The notes below the pieces were generated by a model, which saw only the letters and a list, made by a program, of their open reading frames with translations, did not search any database and was not told the DNA's origin. A program made the position numbers and the translations under genes. From NCBI GenBank assembly GCA_947568835.1, contig OX387605.1, forward strand, positions 23,315,775-23,379,774: 64,000 nt of DNA. Direction: 5' to 3'. This document shows, one piece after another, positions 24,110-37,100 of this stretch (positions are counted from its first letter, which is position 1; each line of letters begins with the position of its first letter). Source of the DNA: Protonemura montana. Lineage: Eukaryota > Arthropoda > Insecta > Plecoptera > Nemouridae.

Positions 24110-27100
24110 ATGGCTGTAAATGGTGTGCAAAGTGGTCCACTGAACTGTAATTTTTCTAATATCATGCTTGATACTACAAAACAGATAAAACTGTGTTTGA
24201 TAGACGATGATCTTAGTGCTGTGATAACGCATCTAAAATTATTCACTTCCCACACGACCAAAGATGAGTTTAGGTAAGGTTTGAAATTACTTTTTTGGTA
24301 ACTTGGGTTATGTTGTGAGATTTTATTGAGACCCTAAGATAATTGTTGACCCAATTATTTTCTTGTTATAGGAATTGCGTGCCGGAAGACTCTTTGCAAG
24401 TACTAGCTCAAGTACTTCACAGAGTTTCGGGAAGAATACAGCACCCAATTGAAGATGCTGTCCAACAAGTAACTGCAGAATGTTTTCGCAGCTTGCGAAA
24501 TTCGTGTGTAGGAAGGCCAAATAACCAGAGTTACATTGCTAATCGGACCTCAGCGTTGGAAGATGCAAGCATTATTCTTCTAGGGTGCTTAAATCAGCAC
24601 AGTGTGTGCTATTCTGCGTGTGTATTAACCTGTGTTCAGTTTATCGGGAACATCGTAGTTTGTAATAAAGAGAACCAGGCTTTACTGTGGAATAAATACT
24701 ATGGGCTCTTAAGAACTTTAATCACAACCCGGACAAATATTGAGAAGTTAGGCAATTGTGCTGCAATGGTTGTATACAATATACTTTTAGGATGTCCCCA
24801 GCTAGTTGTTGAACATGATTTGAAACTTTTAGAAGCACTAATCGATCACGTGTTACTAGACTCGGAATTTGCGTCATTCGTCATCGAGCAGCTACTCCTC
24901 CGAGAAGGATACCTTTCTGCTATGTATCTTCAAGTATCGACCGACCGAAAACTTATAATCCTAGAATCTGCTCACTCGATTCTATCTCTAGCCGATACGA
25001 TATCTGGCGAGGACGGGAAACTCTCGGTGTCAGCCGTAACGTTTCTCGCGCAACAGCTGAAGGACCGCTCGGACTGTATTCTAAAAACAGTGGGCCACTA
25101 CGCTGAGGCGCTGGAGCCAACTGAAGTGGCCAAGCTTCTGGAAATAATATCCTCTGCATCAAGCAATAAGCCCTACATGGGAGAACTGCAGAAAGACATG
25201 TCTCTCTTTATTGACTGTGCTTGTAAGTGTACACCAAATTGATTGGTCATTCGTCAGCGAGAGATTTCTCTAATTGCTTTCATTGTGCTCTTATTACGTA
25301 TCAACGGAATATTAACTACATTGTCCGGTGATATGGTACCTAATTAATTAACAACCTTTCTGCATACTAATATAGTTTTAAAAAATTTAAAGAATTTGCC
25401 TATTTCTTAGTAGAATTAAGAAAGGTTTCAAAGTTTAGTTCAACTGTGTGCCAGAGTTTTGAAGCCATAGCAAAGTGGCTGTAATTTCCTAATCATCTGC
25501 TAGCTATTCGTCTAGTAATGTCATCGCTTATTACGTTCCAGTCTTGCTACGCAACATCCATGACCTCGGCAAGTCGGGCGAGAACAGCTTCACGAGCATC
25601 CAGCGCCTCTCTGCGCTGACACCTGCAGGCGGGGACGCGGTGGTGCAGGCCCACCCTGCATTCGGATTCAAGTGCAACCTTGTGCGCTTGCTCGGAAACC
25701 TGTGTTGGCGGTATCGGCCTAACCAAGATCAAGTGAGTGGCTGTTCATAATGCGTCGGGTCGGTCGTAGATTGCCTATGGTGCCAGGATAGTTCTCTTGA
25801 ACCAAATCATCGGGAAGTATCAGGTAGATATTGGTATCTAGTTATTCAGATAGCTCATCTAAATGGAGTAAGTGCTACCTAAGCAGATGCTAGAAAACCT
25901 GGTCTTTGTTAGTAGGGAACCTAGTACTACATGACCTTGCACAGCTATAAGGAAGATAGCATATACTCTATTGACATTGTGAATGCAGGTTCTAGTAGGA
26001 TCCAGTGAAGCAGATTTACTGATTGATGATTTTAACGCTTGAAAGTGACTGGGTTGTATATCTATAATACTCAGCGTTACAAATAAGTTTAAAAGCTGGT
26101 TTTAGTCGCGTTTAATATGAAACATCGTTGATATCTTTTAGCGACATAAACAGCTTTTTAAAAAAATTACTAAGGGGATTGTTGTTAGCGTAAAAAAATT
26201 GTGGGAACTTTTGTCAAAGTCAGAGAGAATCATTTTTATTGCACATTGAACAATGTTGGACATTGTTGGTATTTTAACTAATATCAAGACTAAGATTAAT
26301 ATCAATCAAGGAAAAGAGGGCTAAAGAACAAAACTCAGCTGGTTTCTCAGCTGGTTGCTGCATCTTTCGCAACTTGTTATTTTTTTCAGTAAATTGACGT
26401 TCAATCACTCCTCCTTCACTTCAGTTTACACAGAATTAAATTGTGTATTACAAATTTCATACTGAAACTAGTGAGGGAACAATTTTACTGGATATATATT
26501 TTGATAAAATACTTGATTGTATTCTTTGTGACTGTGAGTTTGACTTTACCTTTACTTGTCATTTTATTATGGGTAATAAATCAATTGAGCTCAAATATCC
26601 TTGATGAAGTAAGACTCAAGGAAAAAGTTCAATCAGTTTCTAAGATAAGAAACAAGGGTTTGATTTATACTTTTGACATGTTTGACATATTTTGAGTGCT
26701 TTGCTGTAAAGTTCTTTTATTTAACCCCCTCACAAGATTTAAAATTTATAATTTTAATGATGAAAGATAAGTAACAAGATCTTTGTCTCAAGGGTTGTTA
26801 AAACATGCGTCAAATTATAGTGGAGAGAGCTTTTAACGTTTCAATAGGAATTTGGGGAGCTTTTCTAAATTCACTTTTATTTGGCAGAGCTAAAAATTTT
26901 CTTACCACAGAACTATTTGCTTACATCCACGGCTTGCCAGTTTCCAGTACCTTTGCATACAAAAGGTATATTTGGCTGGCGGCATTCAATACTAGTGACA
27001 TTTAAAACTGGTGAAGGAACTTAAAATGAGGATTTCATTTCATGAAAAGAACTGGTTGTCTTCCTGATGTGTCCAGGAATAAAATAATGCTATTCTGGAG

Positions 27101-30100
27101 ACATATGCTAATACCCTCTTTGAAACCAGCCTAAGGCCATGACGTTCATGATCTTCCTACAGGAATGCATTATAATTTATAATTATACAGCACTGTTCAG
27201 TAGGTTCCTATGAAACGTGGAAATCGACATTAGAGCAAATCTGTTTGCACGGCTTTATTCTCACGTGATGCTAATTCTACGTGTTACTAATAAATTACTC
27301 AAATAATTATCCTGCAGGAAATTTGTGGGAAACTCAGAGAAACTTATTTTTTGCTGTCGCCTTCGGTTTCCTTAAGAAGTAATAGGGTTGAGTAATTTGC
27401 AATTTTTTATTACATCTACAATACTGATCTTGAGTGAGTAACAAGTTTGCAGACATCTTACATATCTAATTCAAAATAAAATTATTGTTTTTAATGGTGG
27501 TTAAATGAGTAAAAAACTCTGTTCAAGTTTCAAAGTTGAAACCTCACCAGTATAAACAATTTTGATAGCAATAAGTTGTTATACCAGATCCTATAGCACT
27601 TTCAGAAATGTTAGTCTTATCTCCATCAGACAAATAGTTTCGATAAAACCGAAGTCGGTGTAATTCAGGATGCGGTGCCAAATTACGTACTGTAGGTCCT
27701 GACGGCGAGTCTGGTGAGTCGCTCGGACTCGTTGTCGGTAGCTCCTCTAAACAGCAGAGTGGGGAGACCCATGACTCAACTTAACTAGCATTTAGTCTTT
27801 TGTTAATTAGTTTCACCCAGTCACAAATTTATCCAGTTAACATTTGCAGCATTTTATAACAGACTAAATATTTCAATTAGAAATCACTTTGGATCAAGAA
27901 ATTATTTTCCTCGATTCAATTTAACGAGCGTTCACATTTTGGGGTTTCAAATGACTTCTATAATGTCATGATGTCAATTACTTTTGCTAACTCAACACTT
28001 ACTAAACACTTAACACTTATGTTGATTCACCGCTGTGTAGAGATAGTATTTTGAAAGAATTATCTTTAATTATGTTGGGGTATTTATAGCATAGACTAGG
28101 CCTAACCAACGCAATGGGTTGTTCATTTAAATTTTTGAAGATCTGATCGAAATTGGGATTTATATGCCAATCAGTAAATTGGTTCAGCATCACAAGCAAC
28201 AACTCATGCAAATAAGAACAACGAATCCGTCTTGGATCTCGTCTCGCATCACACAGTTTGCTGCAAAGAAAGAGTACATTTGTTCTGGGAGGTATGCAAC
28301 AATACTACCATGCATGCACGGTGGGTTGCATAACTTCAAACTGCTAGGTTTGCCGAGCAAGCCAAAATTAAAACTGATTCCGTAATCTCTTAAAAAAAAT
28401 GTTCCCTTGGCAGTATTATTGTTTTGGTTATGCCTGTTGTTCCGGACAGAACAGGTGACCATTTTGGAACGCGGATTAATTCCTCCCCCTCCCCATAATT
28501 TTTTATACATGGGGGGGGGGGGTCATCCCCCATTAATATCAGGACGGACAAGGGTCAATCAGTCAAGTTGGCAAACTCCAGGAGTAAATATTTTGCCAAA
28601 AGAGTGGAATTCCGCCAGACTGGGCCTCGTTGTGATGTAGGAAATCCCCACATTACTATGATCTGACCAACACCCCGGCCCGCCAACCACGATCGCACCG
28701 AAGTGCTCCCTTCGCTAAGCGGCGCCGGCCGGGGCTAACGCCTTCGCGGCGCGGTACTTTCTACCCGGTGTCCGAGGACCTTTCCCAGGGCTTGGCCCCG
28801 TAGTGAGGATTGGTGGAACTCCGTGACTGCCAAGGCGCTGCCGCTCGGGGTATATCCACCGGCCGGCCGGCAGAACGCTTGTGAACTACCGCATCGGGAA
28901 AATGTTTTTCAAGATTTTCTCGGGCAGTCTGGAGAAAAACTTTTGGTAGTGTTGATGTCTGTATACTTTTCCGCAGCTAGTGGTGTATTTTTTTGTACGT
29001 TTTCCATTTTTTTTGTAAAACGTATGTAGTTGGACGCAGTCGAGGTTGACCGTTTTTTTTTGGTTTTTTTCAATTAGTGTTGCGAAAGAGCGCGTTGATA
29101 AATACGATTTTTTTTTTTTTCGCTTCTAGCATAATTCTCATATTTTTTACCAATTTCAGAAGAAAGTACATAATTAATTGGTTGTAATTGGGAGCGATAA
29201 ACTAGTTTTCAACTAAGTTGACTCGCAGTTAACTTTTAAATTGGCTTTTTTCACAAACAATTTGTGTTTTTCAACGCACTTCTTATTAATTTTACAAAAA
29301 AACACCCCAATACCGAGGGAAAAATAAATAATTTTGCACCAAAAATAACTGAAACGATACGAAAGCTATATTGGATTTGCCTGGCCACATCCTGTTATTG
29401 AGTGACCGCAGCACGTGCTTGTCTTGCCCACAGGTTCGTGATCTGGACTGCATCCCGTTGCTGTTGGACTGCTGTAACATGGACGCCCGGAATCCTTGTA
29501 TCCTTGCTGAAAGCCGGTCACCTACCCGTTTATTGTTTATTTCACGATGGGCCAATGTCATACGAGTCATAAATGTACTAGATATTAATTTGCCCATCCC
29601 GGCCCCCGGCGCCTACTCTACCCAGGCTCAAAGTCCGGGTCCATGCATCCACCATGTGCTTCCCTATATGCTATGTTGACCCACATAGCATATAGGCGCC
29701 GTTCAGTGATTTTCAATCTCAGATTTGTCAACCCCTAACGCTTTCCCGAAACATAAATTCGACTTTTTCTTGGAAATCTCAATTAACTAGTATTTAGCCA
29801 AATTATTTTATCTGTATTTTTGGGTAAAATGTGTAAAGTGTCTATGGGTAAAACTCTTCGCCTATTAAAACGTCAAGATAATTATAACGCATGGACTATT
29901 TTGTATTTGAGTAAAAAAATGTGAAAATATTCTGGTTCATTCCTTGACAGTGATAATCACAGTGATCATCCAGTGGGTAGTGATGGCCGTAAGGAACTTG
30001 TGTGACGGCAACCCTGCCAACCAGGCAGTGATCGCCGCCATGAACCGACAGGGAGGCGTCAGCTCATCAATCCTGGCAGAGATGGGACTCAGCCTACGCG

Positions 30101-30141
30101 ATGGCGAAGACGGCATCAACATCGCCCCACTGTCCAGGTAG
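24110..30141 (+). CDS. ATXN10: Ataxin-10, complete
   Basis: Five coding exons: 24110-24273, 24372-25222, 25542-25732, 29434-29497 and 29963-30141 (stop TAG), joining in frame to 482 residues; human ataxin-10 has 475. Helical repeat segments include AECFRSLRNSCVGRPNNQSYI (vertebrate: ECFRCLRNAC..NQ..I) and FIGNIVVCNKENQALLW. The conserved C-terminal domain spans about residues 380-470: AFGFKCNLVRLLGNLCWR, NQDQVRDLDCIPLLLDCCNM and QWVVMAVRNLCDGNPANQAVI. Ataxin-10 is a cytoplasmic armadillo-like protein linked to neuronal survival, cytokinesis and cilia in vertebrates. Exon 2 is unusually large (851 bases) for this gene. The last exon has two usable in-frame acceptors, at 29951 and 29963; the second gives the better match to the vertebrate protein and is used here. 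The gene runs divergently from PSMA5 and head-to-tail with Wnt7. Confidence 0.95.
25733..29433 (+). other. Intron 3 of ATXN10
   Basis: A 3.7-kb intron (donor GTGAGT, acceptor TTGCCCACAG), mostly AT-rich and empty. It contains a run of 12 G at 28511-28522 and a sharply GC-rich block at about 28660-28880. No exon is evident. Confidence 0.8.
28660..28880. other. GC-rich block inside ATXN10 intron 3
   Basis: About 220 bases rich in GGCGCCGG, CCGGCCGG and GGCCCCG strings stand out from AT-rich flanks. No family was recognised; it may be part of a repeat. It is not the same sequence as the GC-rich block at 3838. Confidence 0.35.
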
Positions 30142-32329
30142 CAGCCCGGCCAGGCACGCTCTCTGGATACAAAACTGTGATTGTCCGAGTGGAAGTGGCA
30201 AGAAGATATTTTATATAACCGTGTGGATTTTGTCTATTTTTTTTTAAAGAGAAATAAGTTTGAAAACTATGACATGGATTCTATACGACGAATTATTGCA
30301 AGATATGAGGAAGATATTGGCGTCCGGTATAGCTAGTGTATTTGTTTATCTATTTTTTGTCTTCGCGAGTTCGGTGAAGAGACTCTTTTCCTCGCAGTGC
30401 AAGTGTTTTTTTTTTTTTTGGTGAAATCGTGACAATTTGTTGACATCGCAATGAGTCCTGACTCCTGACTTCAACTGGGTTCGGTTTTGTGCTGTGATTC
30501 GTGAAGCGTTCGAACGATTCTGGACAGTTTGGCCGTGTGGACAATTTCGTTGACGACAGGCGATGCTGGGATTGGCGTCGTGTAGCGTCGCGACGCTGGG
30601 GTGAGTACTTTTGAACCGCTTGTTATATTCACTTTGATTTCATGAGGATGACCTCACGCTGCCATAATATGGCATGTCTGCGGCTCAATTTTAGAACCGG
30701 ATAAAGGCAGCCGAGGCGATTCCATGCGATTATCGATGCGACTCCTCTAAGAATTTCGTTTGCACTTGCAAAACGTTTTGAAATTCATGGCCATGTATTT
30801 GACAGCCCCTCTTTGCCAGTGCAACCATTGGCAGCGCAAAGAATCCCCCAGACTTTGACTTTTGACGGAACTGTTTGTGTTTGGCAATTGGACTGTTCAA
30901 ATTTCAGGCCACCGAGGGCACAATTCGTTTATTGAATTCTCTCAAAATTGCGAACCAGTGGTCGGGGGGTTGACGGGGGCGGAGCACCACGACTGGTAGT
31001 TCATTATATATAGGTACTTGGATCGCTTGTGGAGTATTTTGCAGATGAAATTCAGCTGAAATTGTTCAAGTTTGATTTAGTTTCTCGGTCAATACAAAGT
31101 TTGTTTTATTCCAACTAAAGATAAGCATCGACCGCAATAAGTTCAATATTTAATATAAGGTTACTTGAGAGTTATAAGGCACCGACTCTTCGGCACCCGC
31201 ATGTCCTCAGCATAATGTGGGTGTCAAAAAGGCGTTGGCTCTCACTCTCCACTTCTCTCTCACTCACAAAAATGTAATTAAAAACTTTATTGTTTGATTT
31301 GACTAACACATCCGCTGCGCAGCCTGATTTGGTTCGGTCCATCACACATGGCCTCTATGTTGTGCTGCACATGATTGTGGTCCTCGCTCTCATCTCATCA
31401 AGCTAATGGGAGGATGTTGTCTGGACCACCGGTCATATAACAGAGAACTCGTGTTATGGGCGGCGATACCTCAACGCGACCGGCTGCCGAATGGTTGCAG
31501 TTCGAGATATCGGCGAGGCAATAATATCTCGAATTTATCCATAGCCGAAGATGGTGTTACACGAGACGAGATATCTGTGTCTTGCTTTCCAATGACAAGG
31601 CAGTCGTTGTTGTCTTTGTCTGTCGCCCTCGCCATTCCGACAGACGTTCAGGGTTGATTGGAGTGCACGGGAAATAGCCGCCATGTTCTGCTGCGGTGTA
31701 CTTTGCAGACAGTTATTAGAGTATTGCTCGAAGTTGGACTTGGACTTTGGTGACGGGCGTCGTTATTTGAAGCGAGTTACCGCACGGGAATTGTCTTGTG
31801 CGCACGTCACTTTGTTGGAACATCGTTTTGTTTGATTCATTCTCGGAGTAACTTTGCTTTACAGCTGAAACCGATTCTCCTGGTCGCCATAAACCAGGCA
31901 AAAGTTGGATACATTTGCACTAAACTTAAGTGAACCAGGAATGGGAAATGCCGGCGATAATTTTCCTATTTCCCGTTGACCCAGTTAAACAAGTCAGTGT
32001 TAGGTATATATCAACGCCGATATTTTCATTTGACGTCACAACGAAATACAGAATTCGTCCCTTGTGGGTGATGTATTCAGAATCTGGTTCCGTCCGGCTA
32101 CAAACTCATCTAAAACACACATTTCCTCGCATTTGCTCCGACCAAACGAATTCAGTTCGAATCAGATTCAGGCGCGATTGACAACAAATAAAACTCAATG
32201 GTACATAATATCGACCACTGCTTTGTCCGGTAAAGAAACAATTTGGAGAATGCTTCGAACTTCTTCTTATCAATCGCTTCTTCCCGCCTCCACCTCCAGT
32301 TTGGAGCTAGTTTATCGTCGGTCCTCCGC

Positions 32330-32402
32330 GGCTCATGCGTAGGACGCACTGCACATTTCGATGGAACATTAGGGAGGCCGGTTCGAGTCCTGGTCGGATC
32401 CT
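32330..32402 (+). mobile_element. Possible tRNA-headed SINE head
   Basis: GGCTCATGCGTAGGACGC followed 40 bases later by GGCCGGTTCGAGTCCTGG, a good pol III B box (GGTTCGAGTCC). No cloverleaf closes properly, so it looks like a tRNA-derived repeat head rather than a tRNA gene. Ends were not found. Confidence 0.35.
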
Positions 32403-34080
32403 TAAACATATACCAATAAATACTTTTGTAATAAATACAGTGTGGGTGCGAGTCACGGAGAAATAATGAAGACATGACAATAAACTATAGATGCTGATAA
32501 TTAGGGAAATAAATGCCGATAACGAGGATGTTGGTATTCAGCGTTTTCCTCACGGTGCGTTTGATTTGTGTGTTGCTTGGTTTATGTGCGTTGAGTTAAT
32601 TCATGAAGGGTCGGGTGACCCTCTTCTTCGTGTTCGTGCCAGTGGGAAACAAAGAATCGAGGGTGGATGGTTTTGGGAAAGCTAGTTAGGGTCTAGCCAG
32701 TTTCAATCGTGCTTATTGATTGAAAATTAAAACTATGGAAATTTGATATTCAAAACTTGAATGCTGTTTTGTCATGCGACGTTGAGGGTTTGCTGTTGAT
32801 TCAAGCACGCTGCACAGCTATTTGAAAAAAAAAACATTTATTTTGCGAGGCATACAATCATACGCTTTGGTACATTTCGACAGCGCTGAAAGTCGATTTA
32901 AAATTATTATTTGACTCCCATTTATTGGACATCGACGGAACCAATCCATTTGCACTCCTAATCTTCACCCAAGCTACAGGCTGAATATCCGAACCAAGTT
33001 TCTTGCCTTTGCAGATTGTCTCTCCTTCCATCTGATGCCGTTACTCTTCGTTTGATGACATGCATCCTCCACGGTCCATGACATTATTGGCTAGATCTGG
33101 AAACTACAAAGCTATCACAGATCACAGCATCAGAGAGCTCGAGCAATAAATATAGTATTTCTACCTCGCTGAAACTTCGAGCACCAACTATTGTTTATCA
33201 CCATGGCATTATTCTATATTGCGACGTCGCTAAAATAGCAAGACTGACATGATTTTATTGGTGCATCGTGGTTCGCATGGTGATCGATCTATGTCCTATC
33301 GACAAACAATCTTTCTCAGGGAAGTTCTTACCGGTAAGACGACAGCACTGCCTGCACATAGCATTATAATACAATCGTTTACCTATACAGCTGTATCATA
33401 CTCTGCGTGTAATATGCTCATCAAGGCACATTCAGTCAACCATCGCTGAACTATATTGACGCTGTTCACGTTCAAATACGAATACACACGCCACTTAAAT
33501 TTATGCTTGACAATGACAACGTAGGTACAGAGCGCAATCCTCGAGAAGCGCAATCCTCGAGAGACGATAATTCCCCAAGATAGCGCGCAAGAATATGAAC
33601 CCTGAGGAGTAATCATCTTATTTACTACTACACCAAGAAAAAGTTTCACCCACACACACATTCATATGAACATACGCCTTATTCTTAGCCAGCGTCAATT
33701 ACTTACTGAAACAGGTACTGTGTGTGTACCTCGCTAGACGTGATTGCTAGGTGTAGGTACAGCAGCTACATTGTGCAAGGCGCAACGCTTCTAATGGGCA
33801 TCGCGCTTCTTTCTAAACGCCACCAACATAAGGTGCTCCTACACTGGCTATTTATTATCGCATGCCTCTATACACTGTTCAGCGAGAGAACACACTTTTC
33901 CGGCAGGGGCTCCTCCGGTCGTTTTGGGGTGGCACGTGGGCTAACTGTCATTTTAAATGAAGCTACAAATCTCTGCTGATGACCACCACTTTCCTTTTTC
34001 TCTAAAACTTTGATCGTGCCAAGATGTTTTGTTTTTTGAGCTATTATATAAGTGGAAAGGGGAGCTGGACTGGAAAAATG

Positions 34081-34155
34081 TGCAACCGAACTGGGATACG
34101 AACCCGGGACCTCACAATTGCCGGTCCGGTTCTTTACCAACTGAGCTATCCGGGC
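34081..34155 (-). mobile_element. tRNA-derived SINE head
   Basis: On the minus strand GCCCGGATAGCTCAGTTGGT gives an A box, and CCGGGTTCGTATCCCAG gives a B box and T arm at the right distance. The anticodon arm is distorted and the 3' end does not pair with the 5' acceptor strand, so this is not a working tRNA. The sequence continues past it, through CCAGTCCAGCTCCCCTTTCC, as expected of a SINE body. The 3' end of the element is unknown. Confidence 0.6.
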
Positions 34156-37100
34156 ACAAATATTCCAGTTTTCGCGGGGTGGGATAAGTTATTCCCTTCA
34201 GGGGAAGAGGCCGAGGCGACTCGTATCGACGAGTACCTAGCAACTCTAGGACGAGATGGTAATTCAATGGCCACTTGATAGTTTTAGGGAGTATTGGAGA
34301 ATTATAAAAAGTATTTTGAAATTCAGTTTTTAGCAAAACTGGGTGTAGCAGAAGGCTTGTTTTCTCATGCGGGCTACATTAAAACCTTAGTGAAAGAAAA
34401 GCGCACTTGCTGGAGCTATACGGATCAGGAAACTACCCACCACGCTTTGGGCCTATACCATCATGAAAAAAAATCAAAAAAATCTACCTTACGTCCAGAT
34501 TTAGAGCACGACGATGAAATGTCCATGGAAATTGCGCTTGATGTGCATGCCGATGCTAGTTCAAACCGTTTTCGAGCGCCTCTACTTCCGCATTGACCGT
34601 GCGACGATGCTAACAATTAGCTTGTATGTCAGGTCGTTCGGCCAGGTGATCGGCGTAAAGCGATCGCCGATCAAGAATCGATTAATCGCGTCCGCGGAAT
34701 GCGCTAGTTAGTTCTTGCATGATCAACGTCATCATACACCAGACCATGGACTCACCTCATCGAAGCGCTGTCACGGCGACTCGGTGAATTAAGTAGGGGC
34801 GGAACGGGTCGCCCTTTCATGCAGATCACTCGCGTATAAATCACGCGTGTAGAGTGACAACGCTATGAGGCGACTTAATCGAGCGACAATTCTTAAGAAA
34901 TGTGTCCGCATATTAATCACATTTGCGTATAATGTACACCAATGGAGCATTGTCGTCGATGGACGTAACCACATGGATCAAAGCTAGCACTGGATTGCCT
35001 TTAATCGTAGACACAATGCAACGGCACCTAAACACTGTACTAAATGATAGGTATATCCTATAATACCCCACGTTTTCCCATACAAAATACTTTAATCTCC
35101 GTAACGAAACCATCAAAATTACCTCTTTCCTTCACATGTAGGGGCTGCACTTTCCGTGATCAGTTTCCCAATTTCATTAGCTTTACCTGGCATGATACCC
35201 TACAATTAAATTCACACCATGTCTTATCTATCCGTCGAACTAATTAATTGCTTCTTAGAAAGAGGCGTTCGAGTGGTGCAGGTATGGGATGGGATGCTGG
35301 ATGCTTGTACGGCTTACACGCATGGCCGACGACGCGTCCCGAGGCGCTCGGATCGGGTTAAGTGCGTGTCCCGTGCGTGCATGCGTGCGTGGGAGACGAA
35401 CAGGCAGCGTGGCACCTCCACCGACCACGGCCTAATGACTAAACTTTCGACGTGAAGATCACGTCTCAGGGCGCCTTCCATGACACCTGACGAATCGCTA
35501 CGTTAATATTTCATGAGAAGTATCTACTCTACAAAAAAACAATTATTAATCACGGCTAACATCTATGCAGGTGCATGCACTCTATGCAATGCATCTAAAA
35601 TTTATCTTCTTTACATGCCATAACAATTATTTGCTGTCAGTTTTATGCTTGAGCTACTTAATAAAGTATTGATAATAATGAGGCATTTTCTGGAACGCTA
35701 AACAAACTCGGTGTGCCGCTTGCCGCCCCTCCTGTTTGCGCGAGTAAATTGTGGAATGCAATCCATGTAAATCATGTTCATATTACGCTATTTGCCGCCC
35801 CTTTTCTCAAATAAACATCTCCGCTTTCAATGGGGTGCTGATGCGAGTTCCCCTCGGGAATGACTCGGTGCGCAGCCGGTGAACGAGTCTAATTGCTGCA
35901 AGGACCGGGCGAGGTCCCCATTCACCACCGAGTGGCAATTCGGAAATTGTATGCATCATCCCGGCCGACAGTAGCCCGTTTCACTCATGTTCCTCGGCGC
36001 GGTGTACATTTTCACCGTGATCTCTTACATCACCACGATCACGTCAGCGAGCAGTGTTTGGTCCATGGACGGGCGTCTATTGGCCGTCGAATTCCCCACT
36101 TTCGGTGCCGCACTTTTTCCACAGCCAATTGGACGGATCGCACGGCCACGTGACCACTTTCTCGACGTGCTCGTGTGAAAACGGCCGCTAGGGCGGGAAA
36201 TCGCGGGCGCGGCTTTTACTTCCCTGTATTATCTTGACTGCACTAACATTGCACACGAGTTTCCTGGCGCGGCCAACGCTTTCGAGCCTTGCGCGCGAGA
36301 TAGCACGAGTTATTGCCGGATAAACGCCCTGCATTTCATATTATTATTTCACGAGAAGAGAATATCCCGGCGTCGCGTATGCCTTAAAACATGCGAACGT
36401 GTTTTGCGGTGAATATCTTTGAATAAAATCAGCGGGCATAAGAGTTAGTGACAGGAGCAGACTGTCTGACAATCGTCCTACGTCTCTCGACGGGCTGTCT
36501 TGAGTGCCGATGCGACTCGGGCGAGACGAAGATGATAGACAAGAGGACGCCGAAGAAGCGAGGAAGCCGGTGAGTGGACTGGCACGTTGGGGGCCGAACT
36601 CTGAGGTCCGAAGTACGACGTCCCGCAGACGACAGCCTCCTCCGGGTACCGGCCCGGCCCGGCCCGCCGCCGTCGTCGACGGACTCACCTTGCCACAACT
36701 TTCTCAGGTTGGCACTCAGTCGCTAACCGGCACTCGGTCAATGTAGCCGTCTTACGTTCATCTTCGGCCGGACGATCAACGCGCGCCGCTCCCGCACGAA
36801 AGACGCTGAAAGAACTCGCAGGAAAATTTTACCAGATATTTATCGCTTTCTTATTCTCAACGGTGACGGCTGTTTGGAATTTTGAATCGCGTTTATTGAA
36901 AATATTACGACACTCGGCGAGAAGTTACAGGTGCGAACGCGCGAGTTGCACCGCTGCGAAAACATAGCCGGCGATAAATCAGGCGTGTAATTAATTATTA
37001 CACCGACCGAAAGGGTGGAGGCTCGCTAGTTGATTTCGAACGGTTTCTCGCACAGTAGTCCGAACAGTTTGCGACTGGAAGAATACGTGATTAGTTTCCT

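Noticed and set aside
34081-34155. Functional tRNA gene on the minus strand
   Set aside because: The acceptor strands do not pair and the anticodon arm is distorted; the sequence continues as a repeat body.
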